A DNA stretch of 64,000 bases, from NCBI RefSeq assembly GCF_009917485.1, contig NZ_QZDT01000001.1:391148-455147 (forward strand). The letters are read 5' to 3'. Under the pieces are notes generated by a model that was not told where the DNA came from, made no database searches, and worked only from the letters and a program-made list of their open reading frames with translations. Both the position numbers and the translations under genes were made by a program. The DNA is from Parablautia muri. Its GTDB lineage: Bacteria; Bacillota; Clostridia; Lachnospirales; Lachnospiraceae. Below are positions 9,506 through 18,655 of this stretch, piece after piece (position 1 is the first letter of the stretch; the number at the start of each line of letters is the position of its first letter).

Positions 9506-11327
9506 AGAAAGACTTAAAAAGAATATAGCGTTGATAGTTGTAGGATTAATCATTGTTTGGTCTTTTTTTATACGACTGACGGATATTATGGTAATACCGA
9601 TTGCAAATGAACAGCATGCTTTTAGACAGAGTGAGACCGCCATTGTTATTCAAAATTATTTTCATGAAGGATGGAGTTTGTTTCAATATCAAATACCTGT
9701 TTGGGGAAAACCATGGACTACCTGTATTTTTGAGTGTCCCATTTATCAAACAGTTGTATACGTGGCTATGAAACTGCTTCATCAAACAGACATTAATTTA
9801 TGGGGAAGAATTTACAGTATTGTCTTTTTTTACTTATCTGCATGGGTATTAAAGAAGGTAATGGATTTATTTGTAGATAAAAATACTTCTTTATGGATAT
9901 GTGTCGTATATGTATTATTGCCTTATAACATATATTGGAGCAGGGCGATTCTGATCGACTATATGTCCGTATTATTTGGTTTACTTTATATTTGGGGATT
10001 ATATGGATGGTTAAAAGAAAAAAAGAATAGTCAATTTATTTTTGGGCTTTTGTTTGGTAGCTTGGGCTACCTTTTAAAGGCTAGTACGATGTTTCCGATA
10101 ATCTTTTTTCTGGCGTTTTGGATTTTGTATATGCTATTTAGCGAAATAAAGTCGCAAAATCATAAATTATGTATTTTAGCCATTAAAAAATATGTTTTAA
10201 ATAATTGGAAAAGGTTGTTATTTTTGGGGATTATATGTATTATCCCTGCCCTTATAGGAGCTATATGGATGAAGTATACAGATGTAATAAGGGCAAAATC
10301 TATATATACAAATTGGTTAAGTGATTTATCAGGTTGGAATTATGGAACATGGAAACAAAAATTAAATTATGACAACTGGAGAGTAATACTGGAAAGAATA
10401 TGTGATTTTTTTGGAGGATTTTATATCTTTGCATTACTACTAATCACTTATATTATTAACTGTAACAAGAAAAATATGTTAATGATAATCAGTTGTGCAG
10501 GTGCCTGTTTGTTAACGGTATTTACATTATTTAACCTGTTTTACATTCATACTTATTATCTGATATCATTATCACCTTTTATTTGCATATGTTTTGGAGT
10601 GATGATATCTGAAATTTATAAAATGCTGAAAGTGGAGAAAAGAATTGGAAATATACTTATAGGAGCACTTGGGGTTTTGTTAATGCATGCTCAAACGACT
10701 ACGAATGAGGATTATATTCATTGGACATTATATCAAGAAAATACAACAAATGCAAATGTGGGTATTTATATTAATCAAATTACAGAAAGGGATGAGAGGA
10801 TTCTGATCGAGGGAGAAGACTGGGATCCAACAACATTATATTATGCCGATAGAAAAGGATTCATGCTTCGGAATTTATCAGATAAGGGGGTATTGCGAGA
10901 GGATAATTATACTACTCTTGTAGTTCATCATTTGGAATATCTGGCATCTATTATTGAATCGGACGATAATTTAATACAATATCCTAGGTATAATAATGTG
11001 TATATATATAAACTTTATGGCCAGGAGGAATACGATAAGATAGAAAGTAAGTGTTTTGAGTATAGTCTTAAGGTAGATAATTATGCGGACAATGTTTATA
11101 ATATTGATGGTAAGTATATTCAATATATAGAAATTGTTTACGATAGTGTAGATGCTGGCAAGGAAATTCCTATTAGTATAAACGCTGAAGACGGATGGGT
11201 ACACACGGATAAAATTTATTTACCAGAAAATAGGGATTCTATTTACTATTATATCTATGAGAAGTGTAAAAATCCGGCGTCCATTAGTTTTGGAGAAACG
11301 ATACAGTTAGAGATGGCAGGTAATTAA
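9495..11327 (+). CDS. Polytopic GT-C type glycosyltransferase (GT39/ArnT-like)
   Basis: A 610-residue membrane protein with an N-terminal signal-anchor helix and about ten more hydrophobic segments, then a ~190-residue soluble C-terminal domain. The first extracellular loop holds 'NEQHAFRQSETA', the position of catalytic acidic residues in GT-C enzymes that use polyprenyl-phosphate sugars. The TTG at 9495 is supported by GGGAGAG seven bases upstream; no better start exists. Function: transfer of a sugar from a polyprenyl carrier to a glycan or lipid outside the membrane. The small DPM-like GT2 enzymes in the locus could supply the donors. Confidence 0.8.
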   Translation: MKIKERLKKNIALIVVGLIIVWSFFIRLTDIMVIPIANEQHAFRQSETAIVIQNYFHEGWSLFQYQIPVWGKPWTTCIFECPIYQTVVYVAMKLLHQTDINLWGRIYSIVFFYLSAWVLKKVMDLFVDKNTSLWICVVYVLLPYNIYWSRAILIDYMSVLFGLLYIWGLYGWLKEKKNSQFIFGLLFGSLGYLLKASTMFPIIFFLAFWILYMLFSEIKSQNHKLCILAIKKYVLNNWKRLLFLGIICIIPALIGAIWMKYTDVIRAKSIYTNWLSDLSGWNYGTWKQKLNYDNWRVILERICDFFGGFYIFALLLITYIINCNKKNMLMIISCAGACLLTVFTLFNLFYIHTYYLISLSPFICICFGVMISEIYKMLKVEKRIGNILIGALGVLLMHAQTTTNEDYIHWTLYQENTTNANVGIYINQITERDERILIEGEDWDPTTLYYADRKGFMLRNLSDKGVLREDNYTTLVVHHLEYLASIIESDDNLIQYPRYNNVYIYKLYGQEEYDKIESKCFEYSLKVDNYADNVYNIDGKYIQYIEIVYDSVDAGKEIPISINAEDGWVHTDKIYLPENRDSIYYYIYEKCKNPASISFGETIQLEMAGN

Positions 11328-11376
11328 AGTAAATAATACTCTAAGATTATATTCAAGGATGAGAAAGGATGGATGA

Positions 11377-12678
11377 ATGAAAGTAGGAATAATTGGATTA
11401 GGATATGTTGGACTGACATTAGTAGTAGTTGCGGCCTCAAAAGGGATAGATGTCTATGGGGTGGAAGTAAATGCACATATTAAAGATTGTTTGAAAAATG
11501 ATAAAGCACATTTTTATGAGGAAGGATTGGACAACCTAATTAAGCGGACGAATAATAAAACACTGCATATCGTTGATGAATTCCCGCTTGATGTTAAATA
11601 TGATGCATTTATTGTTACCGTTGGCACGCCTTTGAAGGGGGGGCTTAAAGTTCCTAATTTCGAGTATATCAAATCAGCTATGTTGTCAATAAGAAATGTA
11701 TATGATGGCTCTGAATTGATTATTTTGAGAAGTACGGTTTCTGTTGGAACGACCCGTAATGTTATTTTGCCATTCTTAATGAATATGTGTGGTAAAGAGG
11801 AAAATGAGTTATTAGTATCTATGTGCCCGGAAAGAACGTTAGAGGGAAAAGCAGTTTATGAGCTGACACATTTACCACAGGTTATCAGTGGCAATAATGC
11901 GGAATCCGTTGAGGTGGCGCAAAAAATATTTAGAAAGATAACCCCGTGTATAATTGAGGCAGAAAGTTTAGAGGAAGCAGAACTGATTAAGTTATATTGC
12001 AATACATATAGAGATATGACATTTGCAATTGGGAATGCTTTTTGCATGGCGGCACAGAAATTTAATGTAGATGGCAGCAAAGTGATAGAGCACGCAAATT
12101 ATGGCTATGCAAGAAGTAATATAGCCAAACCTGGATTTGTAGCAGGGCCATGCTTGGAAAAGGATGCTTATATTTTAATTAATAATATGCCAGAATGCAG
12201 TAGTAAGGAGTTTATACTTGCGGCAAGGCAGTTTAATGAATCATTGGAAGATATGGTTGTACAATGGGTGCAAAATAAGATTGGCGCGCCAGATGATAAT
12301 AAAGTTATTGCATTAAGCGGTATGGCATTTAAAGGGCAGCCAGAGACATCAGATTTAAGAGGGTCAAGTTCAGTGTATATTGCTGAAAAATTAAAGGCAG
12401 CAGGTTATAAAATGAATCTGCATGATTTTTGTGCACTTCCAGAGGAAATGGAAGCTTTAAAGTTAGGAACTTATTTTCATGATTTATATGATGCTTGTTC
12501 AAAGGCAAGTCTCTTGCTGGTACTAAACAACCATAAAAAATATGCTTCCGTTATGAGTAATGCGTCTTTATTATATTCAAAAAACGGATTTGAAATATTG
12601 GATTCATGGGGAGCATGTACAGAATTATATTATAGCAATGATGTGAAAATATCTACATTAGGAAATATGTTTAATTAA
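11377..12678 (+). CDS. UDP-glucose/GDP-mannose dehydrogenase family enzyme
   Basis: Two-step NAD-dependent oxidation of C6 of a nucleotide sugar to a uronic acid. The N-terminal Rossmann motif is 'VGIIGLGYVGLTL'; 'TVGTPL' and 'STVSVGTTR' follow; 'PGFVAGPCLEKDAYIL' contains the catalytic cysteine (about C259); a C-terminal UDP-binding domain includes 'ALSGMAFKGQPETSDLRGS'. The length of 433 is normal for the family. It resembles the UDP-ManNAc/UDP-GlcNAc dehydrogenase branch more than UDP-glucose dehydrogenase, but I cannot be certain. A seven-G run (11637-11643) encodes Lys-Gly-Gly. Confidence 0.88.
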   Translation: MKVGIIGLGYVGLTLVVVAASKGIDVYGVEVNAHIKDCLKNDKAHFYEEGLDNLIKRTNNKTLHIVDEFPLDVKYDAFIVTVGTPLKGGLKVPNFEYIKSAMLSIRNVYDGSELIILRSTVSVGTTRNVILPFLMNMCGKEENELLVSMCPERTLEGKAVYELTHLPQVISGNNAESVEVAQKIFRKITPCIIEAESLEEAELIKLYCNTYRDMTFAIGNAFCMAAQKFNVDGSKVIEHANYGYARSNIAKPGFVAGPCLEKDAYILINNMPECSSKEFILAARQFNESLEDMVVQWVQNKIGAPDDNKVIALSGMAFKGQPETSDLRGSSSVYIAEKLKAAGYKMNLHDFCALPEEMEALKLGTYFHDLYDACSKASLLLVLNNHKKYASVMSNASLLYSKNGFEILDSWGACTELYYSNDVKISTLGNMFN

Positions 12679-12701
12679 TAAAAATTTAGGAGGATAAGAA
12701 A

Positions 12702-13721
12702 ATGAAGATTTTAGTAACTGGTTCAGCGGGGTTTGTAGCAGGATATTTAATTGATGATTTGCTGAAGCATGGACATGAGGTAGTAGGAATTGATAATTTT
12801 AGTAAGTATGGCCCTATTCAGAAAAGTTATGATACAAATCCTAAATATCATTTTGTTGAAGGCGACTGTAAGGATGTCGAGCTTATGAAAGAGTTGATAG
12901 CGGATTGCGATCAGGTGATTGCAATTGCTGCTATGATTGGAGGAATTACGTATTTTCATACGTATGCATACGATTTGCTGGCAGAAAATGAGAGGATTAT
13001 TTCTTCAACGTTCGATGCTGCAATTTGGGCGCATGAGAACAGGCATTTGCAGAAGATAAATGTACTGTCTTCATCTATGGTTTATGAATGTGTTAGCCGT
13101 TATCCTAGTCAGGAAGGCGATGAGTTGCAATGTCCGCCTCCATTATCGACTTATGGTTTTCAGAAACTGGCATGTGAATATTTTGCAAAAGGTGCATGGG
13201 AGCAATATAAGTTGCCTTATACAATTATAAGACCGTTTAATTGTGTTGGAACGGGTGAACAACGTGCTAAGAATGAAAAAGTAATTATGTCGGGAAATAT
13301 AAATCTGGCTATGAGCCATGTAGTACCGGATCTTGTACAAAAAGTGTATAAGGGACAGGATCCTTTGCATATTTTGGGCTCTGGAAACCAGATCCGACAT
13401 TATACTTATGGTGGAGATCTTGCGATGGGTATTCGTATGTGTGTGGAAAAAGAAGAGGCTATTAATGAAGATTTTAATTTATCCGTAGCGACTTCCACGA
13501 CAGTTAAAGAATTAGCAGAATTGATCTGGAAAAAAATAAATGGAGATAAACCGCTGACTTTTGTATCAGATCCGGCGTTTGAATATGATGTACAAAAGCG
13601 TGTTCCATCTGTACAGAAGGCGAAAGAAAAATTAGGATTTGAAGCCAAAACGGATTTAAATACAACACTTGATGAAGTGATTCCTTGGATTTGCAACCAA
13701 ATTGATATGGGTAATATTTAG
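12702..13721 (+). CDS. NAD-dependent epimerase/dehydratase (extended SDR)
   Basis: 339 residues. NAD-binding motif 'VTGSAGFVAGYL' at the N-terminus, 'AIAAMIGGITYFH', 'NVLSSSMVYE', and the catalytic pair Y151/K155 in 'STYGFQKLACEYF', followed by 'IIRPFNCVG'. A clear AGGAGGA ribosome site precedes the ATG. It follows a nucleotide-sugar dehydrogenase, so a 4-epimerase or decarboxylase acting on the uronic-acid nucleotide is plausible; this is inference. The next gene, 25 bases on, is a GT2 enzyme that would use the product. Confidence 0.86.
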   Translation: MKILVTGSAGFVAGYLIDDLLKHGHEVVGIDNFSKYGPIQKSYDTNPKYHFVEGDCKDVELMKELIADCDQVIAIAAMIGGITYFHTYAYDLLAENERIISSTFDAAIWAHENRHLQKINVLSSSMVYECVSRYPSQEGDELQCPPPLSTYGFQKLACEYFAKGAWEQYKLPYTIIRPFNCVGTGEQRAKNEKVIMSGNINLAMSHVVPDLVQKVYKGQDPLHILGSGNQIRHYTYGGDLAMGIRMCVEKEEAINEDFNLSVATSTTVKELAELIWKKINGDKPLTFVSDPAFEYDVQKRVPSVQKAKEKLGFEAKTDLNTTLDEVIPWICNQIDMGNI

Positions 13722-13746
13722 GAAGATTAATTTAAGAGGTTAAAGT

Positions 13747-14460
13747 ATGTTGGATATCATTGTTCCTGTGTATAATGAAGACAAGGGGATTTTGAAGCTG
13801 TTTGATGAGATACAGAATGAGATCAAGGCATTTAAAAGGGTATTGATAGTATATGATTTTGAAGAAGATACAACCTTACCGATTATTTTGGCGGAAAAAG
13901 CTAACTATTCGTTTGAAATTATTTTAGTAAAAAATAATATTGGACGAGGTGCTTTGAATGCAATTAAAGTAGGTATGCGGACAGCTGTAAATGAGATGGT
14001 ATTGGTAATGATGGCAGATTCGTCAGATAAATTGGACGTTGTTGATTCTATGTGTAGCAAAATGGAGGAAGGATACGATTTAGTATGTGGCTCACGCTAT
14101 ATGAAAGACGGAAGGCAAACAGGCGGCCCCTTTTTAAAGGGGCTTTTTTCAAGAACAGCGGGTATATCGTTGCATATTCTTACCGCAATTCCTACTCATG
14201 ATGTGACGAACAGCTTTAAATTGTATCGTAAGAGCATGCTGGATAAAATATTAATAGAGAGCAATGGTGGATTTGAAATTGGGTTAGAGATTGCTGTTAA
14301 AGCATATATTATGGGGTATAAGATAACAGAAGTACCATCACAATGGTTTGACCGAGAAGAAGGTGAATCCAATTTTCATATGTGGAAATGGTTACCACAT
14401 TATTTGCATTGGTACTTCTTTTGCATTAGAAAAACTTGGTTTAAAAAAGGATTAAGATAA
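13747..14460 (+). CDS. GT2 glycosyltransferase, polyprenyl-phosphate (DPM-like)
   Basis: 237-residue GT2 protein without membrane segments. It shows 'LDIIVPVYNEDKG', 'NNIGRGALNAIKVG', an acidic 'MMADSSDKL' at the metal site, and 'GSRYMKDGRQTGGPFLKG'. These match dolichol/undecaprenyl-phosphate sugar transferases, which charge the carrier lipid used by GT-C enzymes. The second acidic motif reads ADSSD rather than DxD, so activity is not guaranteed. It is the last intact gene before a ~700-base gap and contains an intrinsic-terminator-like hairpin (see 14126). Confidence 0.8.
   Translation: MLDIIVPVYNEDKGILKLFDEIQNEIKAFKRVLIVYDFEEDTTLPIILAEKANYSFEIILVKNNIGRGALNAIKVGMRTAVNEMVLVMMADSSDKLDVVDSMCSKMEEGYDLVCGSRYMKDGRQTGGPFLKGLFSRTAGISLHILTAIPTHDVTNSFKLYRKSMLDKILIESNGGFEIGLEIAVKAYIMGYKITEVPSQWFDREEGESNFHMWKWLPHYLHWYFFCIRKTWFKKGLR
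14126..14149 (+). terminator. Intrinsic-terminator-like hairpin inside a GT2 gene
   Basis: GCCCCTTT (14126-14133) and AAAGGGGC (14136-14143) form a perfect stem, immediately followed by six T. It is the best terminator-shaped sequence in this part of the window, yet it lies inside an open frame at the 'GGPFLKGLFS' codons. It could attenuate transcription when translation is slow, or it may reflect coding for a conserved Gly-Gly-Pro segment. Confidence 0.5.
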
Positions 14461-14829
14461 AAAATGACGTACGGTAAAAATAAACTAAAGGATAGCAATA
14501 TATGTTAAAATGAAAACGTAAGTTGGAACATATTTAAATTACCTACTCTTTTCCGGAGAGTAGAATTGGTTTGTACTAAGTTCAAAGGGTAGAGGCATAA
14601 ATTTGCAGGAAGTTAAGGAATCCCTAGTTCACTACGCTGTCCTGAACGTTGTATTATCGGTATTACTTGGCACAAATATCTTGGTAATGGTTAGATACCA
14701 GAATACAGCATTTATATAATAAGCTTTAGCATAGAGTTAGAGTGGCATCTTAGGTTATGACTACAAAGTGATTAAATGAGAAATAGAAAAAAGGAATAAG
14801 TTTAGAAGCTTTTACTTATTTAAAAATTA
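14461..14829. other. Non-coding or decayed spacer
   Basis: No convincing gene. A short hairpin (CTACTCT at 14543, AGAGTAG at 14557) has no T tract. A short open stretch around 14600-14720 would encode a hydrophobic tail ending 'NILVMVRYQNTAFI' before a stop; it could be the end of a lost membrane protein, but I cannot assign it. Confidence 0.4.
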
Positions 14830-14834
14830 TTATA

Positions 14835-15003
14835 CAAGAAACATTCAATATTTTTTTCATCTTTTTTTTATGGATTTTTCTTCCAATAATCTTTGTTGGC
14901 TATTTTTTTATTCCGAGGAAATTTTGAAATATATTTTTACATTTGAGTAGTCTGATATTTTATGCGTGGTGGAACCAAGATATATTTGTCTTATGCTCTG
15001 CCT
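14835..15003 (+). pseudogene. Relic of an MBOAT (AlgI/DltB-like) O-acyltransferase N-terminus
   Basis: One frame encodes 'FLWIFLPIIFVGYFFIPRKF', then a TGA, then 'NIFLHLSSLIFYAWWNQDIF'. This is the characteristic first part of membrane-bound O-acyltransferases, where an Arg normally sits at the position of the stop. The rest of the gene is missing. A second open scrap (about 15044-15151, 'VPNGETGEIYIHIFADE') ends just before the next gene and may be a piece of something else. The locus probably once O-acylated its glycan. Confidence 0.6.
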
Positions 15004-15177
15004 GAAAAGTGGAAGTAATACAGTTACTAAAGCCATTCGAGGAGAAGGAGATATTAAATGTTCCTAATGGCGAAACTGGAGAAATTTATATACATATTTT
15101 TGCAGATGAGTCGGGAAATGAGCTTTTGGAGAAATCTTCAATTAAATCTTAATTAATATTTGGAGTGTATTAGGAAA

Positions 15178-17799
15178 ATGCTAGGTAGATATAAGGAAAT
15201 AATTAAAAAAATAAGGGATAGACGCAAAATTTTCTGTTTCTGTCTGTTGTTTTTCTTTTTAATAAGTGCTATATATTTGTATAATACTTTTCCTAAAATT
15301 GAATTTAATCTGTCAAGTACTAACCCGAATGATATTTTGCAAGTATACTATATACAGGGGAAAATGGATTATTTTGATGGTGAGCATGTGGTATGGGATG
15401 TACTTGGCCAAGATACACATAAGTATAGTTTTCATATTGCAGATAGTCATTTGCTAAGAATTGATTTTGGAAATGATAAGGGGAAATTTCAAATTAGCAA
15501 TATTGCAGTTAAGGGATTGTTTACAACTCAAAAAATTTCTCCCCAGGATTTTGCATTATGTTCTTTTTCAGAAGATTTGAAAGTAGTAGAAATTGAAGAA
15601 GAACGAATATTAATTGAAAGCACAGGGAATGATCCATATGTTATTTTAAACAATACTGTCCCAATAATATATAAACTGGATTTATGCAAAATAGGTGTCC
15701 TGTTAGTTTTATTTGTTTTATTAGTATTGTTATCTATTATAATAACTGTATATTATGGGAATTTGATAAAAGAGAGCTTATTGTTTCTATTATTAATCGG
15801 CATAGTGTATATATACATTAATTTTTCTACAAAGCTGGAAATGGTAGTTCAGAATACAATGACGAATGATGTTGTGCAGGTGTATTGTGATGATGGAAAT
15901 GAGGGATTTAGTGGAAAGCGCATGGTTCAGGAATTGGCTGGTTCAGATGCTAGGAAATATAATTTTTCTGTTCCATATAGTAATATATTGCGTATTGATT
16001 TCGACACTAGTGCAGAAAAACTTCAAATAAGTGATGTGGTAGTAAAAAATTTATTTATGGTCAAAAATATTCCGCTTCAATATATGGCATCTTGTGCTCA
16101 TTCAGAGGATATTGGAGATATGAGTATCCAAGGGGATGTCTTAACTATAGAAATTACAGGAATTTCACCATATATAGTTATGATAAACTTGGATACACTT
16201 AATGGGAAATTTAATTTATATAGTTTGGGTCTTCTCTTTCTTGTGTCAATTATAATTGTAATTGTACTTACTTTTATTACCCGATTTTATGAAAAAATTA
16301 ATGATTTGCCAAAACTACGAAAGAAATATGCAATTATTATTTCGGGGATTCTTTTTTTATCATGTAGGATTGTTTTTTTGCTGACCCACAAAGGTTTTTT
16401 TTCTAATGATGAGTTTCATCATATATCAACATTAAATGCCGATTATGTAACATCATATGAATGGGGATTATATATTAATCATTTAGCTTATATTTTAAAC
16501 AATATCTTTGGACTGAGAGACTTGGCAGTTAAATTAGTTCCTTTTTTGGCGGGGAGTGTTAGTTTTCTGTGTTGTTTATATTTGCTATATAATATTTATG
16601 ACAACCCGTACTGGATTATAACGATTAGCAGTATTATAACTTTTATGCCGAATGTAATTTTCAATCATTTTTATATTAGAATGTACGTTTTTCTTGAGGC
16701 AGTTATAATGATAGATTCTGCATTATTTTATAGTGCGCAAAAGAAGAAAGGAACAAAATGGGAGAGAATAAGTCTCTTGCTTATAGGAATTATAACCTTC
16801 CTTTATGTTTGGAATACGAAAGATGTTACGGTAGTTGCTCTGCTTATGCTGCTAATAATAGCTGGATTGTATTATTTCTATATAAATTACGGGAAAACCG
16901 GTTTGAAAAGATTTCCGCCAAGAAAGATAGGACTATTTTGTGGCTTAATTTGCATTGTTATATTAGAGATAATAATAGCAGAACAGCCATTGATTAGAAC
17001 ATTAATTGAAATTATGCAGCAAGGCGGACATATAGAAAGCTTTATTGAAAGTTATCCGGTTTTTTTGGAGTTTGTTTTTTATAAAATATTTTATATATCA
17101 TTTCCTTTTATTGTTTCGCTAATTTATGCTTGGAAAAGAAAAATAGACAATGTAAAAGTTTTGTTTTTCATTGCAGGTTTACCACTATTAGGATATGCAG
17201 TGTTTTTTCACAATACTCGTTATTTGCGTACATATGTTGCATTTTTACCTATTATGTGCATATCGGCGTATTTGATATTTGATAAAATCAGATTATTTAG
17301 AATACAGAATTATGTGATTTTTGTTATTGCTGTTTTATTAACGTTTAACATACAGAATAACTTTTGGCAGTTTCCATGTGTACCCAATGAAGTACCATCG
17401 TCAGATTTAGGAGGGGCAGCTGTACTTACAAAAGATCTTGAAGAACAAGGATATGAGATTGTGACGATGATGACATTAGAAAAGCAGTCGGCATATTTTG
17501 ACTGGCTGGATGTAGAGACAAATTTAAATATTGTGGATTTAAGGAAGAAGGTATGGGCGGAATCAAATACAGAAGAAGACTATAATGAGGTATTGTCCAT
17601 GGATGAAGAATTGAATGATAAGGTCATGGTTATAATTACTAATGAAATTGAGAAAATTTTTGAATCCGATATAAAAAGGGTAATAATAGCGGATGAATAT
17701 GGGAGCAGTATATTTCGTAGTATATATAAGAAGGAGTGGGGAGATAAATGTGAGATTAAAAGATTTGTTGGAAATACGAAAGTAATTATTGTTAATTAG
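15178..17799 (+). CDS. Large GT-C-like membrane protein with duplicated extracytoplasmic domain
   Basis: About 873 residues. After an N-terminal anchor come two copies of a ~130-residue extracytoplasmic domain separated by two membrane helices. The copies share 'NPNDILQVYY'/'MTNDVVQVYC', 'HKYSFHIADSHLLRIDF'/'RKYNFSVPYSNILRIDF', and 'FQISNIAVKGLF'/'LQISDVVVKNLF'. The remaining ~500 residues are polytopic, with 'FSNDEFHHIS' in the first outer loop, the usual place of the GT-C catalytic acid. A soluble C-terminal tail follows. The ATG at 15178 (AGGA upstream) is preferred to the TTG at 15160. It probably transfers a sugar from a polyprenyl carrier outside the cell; the duplicated domain may bind acceptor glycan. 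Confidence 0.72.
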   Translation: MLGRYKEIIKKIRDRRKIFCFCLLFFFLISAIYLYNTFPKIEFNLSSTNPNDILQVYYIQGKMDYFDGEHVVWDVLGQDTHKYSFHIADSHLLRIDFGNDKGKFQISNIAVKGLFTTQKISPQDFALCSFSEDLKVVEIEEERILIESTGNDPYVILNNTVPIIYKLDLCKIGVLLVLFVLLVLLSIIITVYYGNLIKESLLFLLLIGIVYIYINFSTKLEMVVQNTMTNDVVQVYCDDGNEGFSGKRMVQELAGSDARKYNFSVPYSNILRIDFDTSAEKLQISDVVVKNLFMVKNIPLQYMASCAHSEDIGDMSIQGDVLTIEITGISPYIVMINLDTLNGKFNLYSLGLLFLVSIIIVIVLTFITRFYEKINDLPKLRKKYAIIISGILFLSCRIVFLLTHKGFFSNDEFHHISTLNADYVTSYEWGLYINHLAYILNNIFGLRDLAVKLVPFLAGSVSFLCCLYLLYNIYDNPYWIITISSIITFMPNVIFNHFYIRMYVFLEAVIMIDSALFYSAQKKKGTKWERISLLLIGIITFLYVWNTKDVTVVALLMLLIIAGLYYFYINYGKTGLKRFPPRKIGLFCGLICIVILEIIIAEQPLIRTLIEIMQQGGHIESFIESYPVFLEFVFYKIFYISFPFIVSLIYAWKRKIDNVKVLFFIAGLPLLGYAVFFHNTRYLRTYVAFLPIMCISAYLIFDKIRLFRIQNYVIFVIAVLLTFNIQNNFWQFPCVPNEVPSSDLGGAAVLTKDLEEQGYEIVTMMTLEKQSAYFDWLDVETNLNIVDLRKKVWAESNTEEDYNEVLSMDEELNDKVMVIITNEIEKIFESDIKRVIIADEYGSSIFRSIYKKEWGDKCEIKRFVGNTKVIIVN

Positions 17800-17835
17800 C
17801 AGTATTCGATAATTCTTGTGTTAGTAAGATGAAAT

Positions 17836-18044
17836 AGGAGTAAGTCATCTGAGGGTGTAAATAATTATGTGTCTTTGGATTTTTTCCTTAGCAGATTTTT
17901 ACCAACTATAATTAGCCGGAAACCTAGCATTTATAAGGGCTTGTGGGCTCTGCCCACACCCGGCCTCTGGAATAAGGTGGAAGGGTAAAGACACAAAATT
18001 AAAAACACTACCAGTCATCTTTATGGAAAAGGCGACTTATTCCT
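17836..18044. other. Nested long-hairpin element (structured RNA or MITE)
   Basis: Five nested complementary pairs fall in order across ~209 bases: AGGAGTAAGTC/GACTTATTCCT (17836/18034, one G-T pair), TGTGTCTTT/AAAGACACA (17868/17987), CCTTA/TAAGG (17886/17973), GCCGG/CCGGC (17915/17960) and TGTGGGC/GCCCACA (17942/17952). The whole stretch can fold as one rod. It is non-coding and lies between convergent genes. It may be a non-coding RNA with a rod-like fold, or a miniature inverted-repeat element. The direction of transcription is unknown. Confidence 0.5.
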
Positions 18045-18067
18045 GTTACCCATACTATGAATAAAAA

Positions 18068-18310
18068 TCATGGAATTGTTAATAGCCATTCAATATTAAC
18101 TTTTAATACTCTTGCAAAAATCATCAGCTCATAATCGGTTACAAAACGTGTGCCTATTTCTATTCTGCTTATGCTGTCACGTTCTAATATGATTCCTTCT
18201 GTTTGCATTTTCGCAGCCAGCTCTGATTGAGACATTTTTTTATGTATTCTGGCTTCTCTTATTTTATACCCACATAAATTTTTTTTTCCATCATAATTAT
18301 ATATTTTCAC
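18068..18310 (-). CDS. Small XRE-family helix-turn-helix regulator
   Basis: 80 residues, GTG start, with AAGG about eight bases upstream. The Cro/CI-type HTH covers most of the protein: 'KIREARIHKKMSQSELAAKM', then 'LERDSISRIEIGTRFVTDYE'. It ends with 'LKVNIEWLL', typical of minimal XRE proteins. It stands alone on the minus strand inside a plus-strand glycan locus and may regulate its own promoter or the GT2/GT-C genes that start at 18656. No specific operator was identified. Confidence 0.82.
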   Translation of the reverse strand: MKIYNYDGKKNLCGYKIREARIHKKMSQSELAAKMQTEGIILERDSISRIEIGTRFVTDYELMIFARVLKVNIEWLLTIP

Positions 18311-18559
18311 ATATTCAACCTTCTCTTTTGCAATAATATCAAAATAAACGCGCGGACAAAAATAGGGCAGGCTTACTTTGTATTTTTATTCAAATTGAAA
18401 AGAACATATTTTTTTGTTTTTGACAATGCGACAGCAAATAACGCAATCAAGTGACAGGATAATTTTTTGCCAGATTTATGATACAAAATTAATCAAAAAG
18501 TGTTCTTTTTTACTAGTGTTTCTGTTCATGCGTTTATTCTGCAATAATATAAATTTTTC

Positions 18560-18589
18560 TTGACCATATCATATAAATTGCTGTAAAAT
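18560..18589 (+). promoter_or_regulatory. Sigma-A-type promoter for the second glycan operon
   Basis: TTGACC at 18560-18565 and TAAAAT at 18584-18589 are 18 bases apart, with TG directly before the -10 box. It lies about 65 bases upstream of the chosen GT2 start and would drive the genes from 18656 onward. Confidence 0.6.
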
Positions 18590-18655
18590 GTGTTAAAGAT
18601 CAGCATGGTGGAGAAGAATGTAAAACAAATTAAGGTAATAAAGGAGCAAAAGAAA

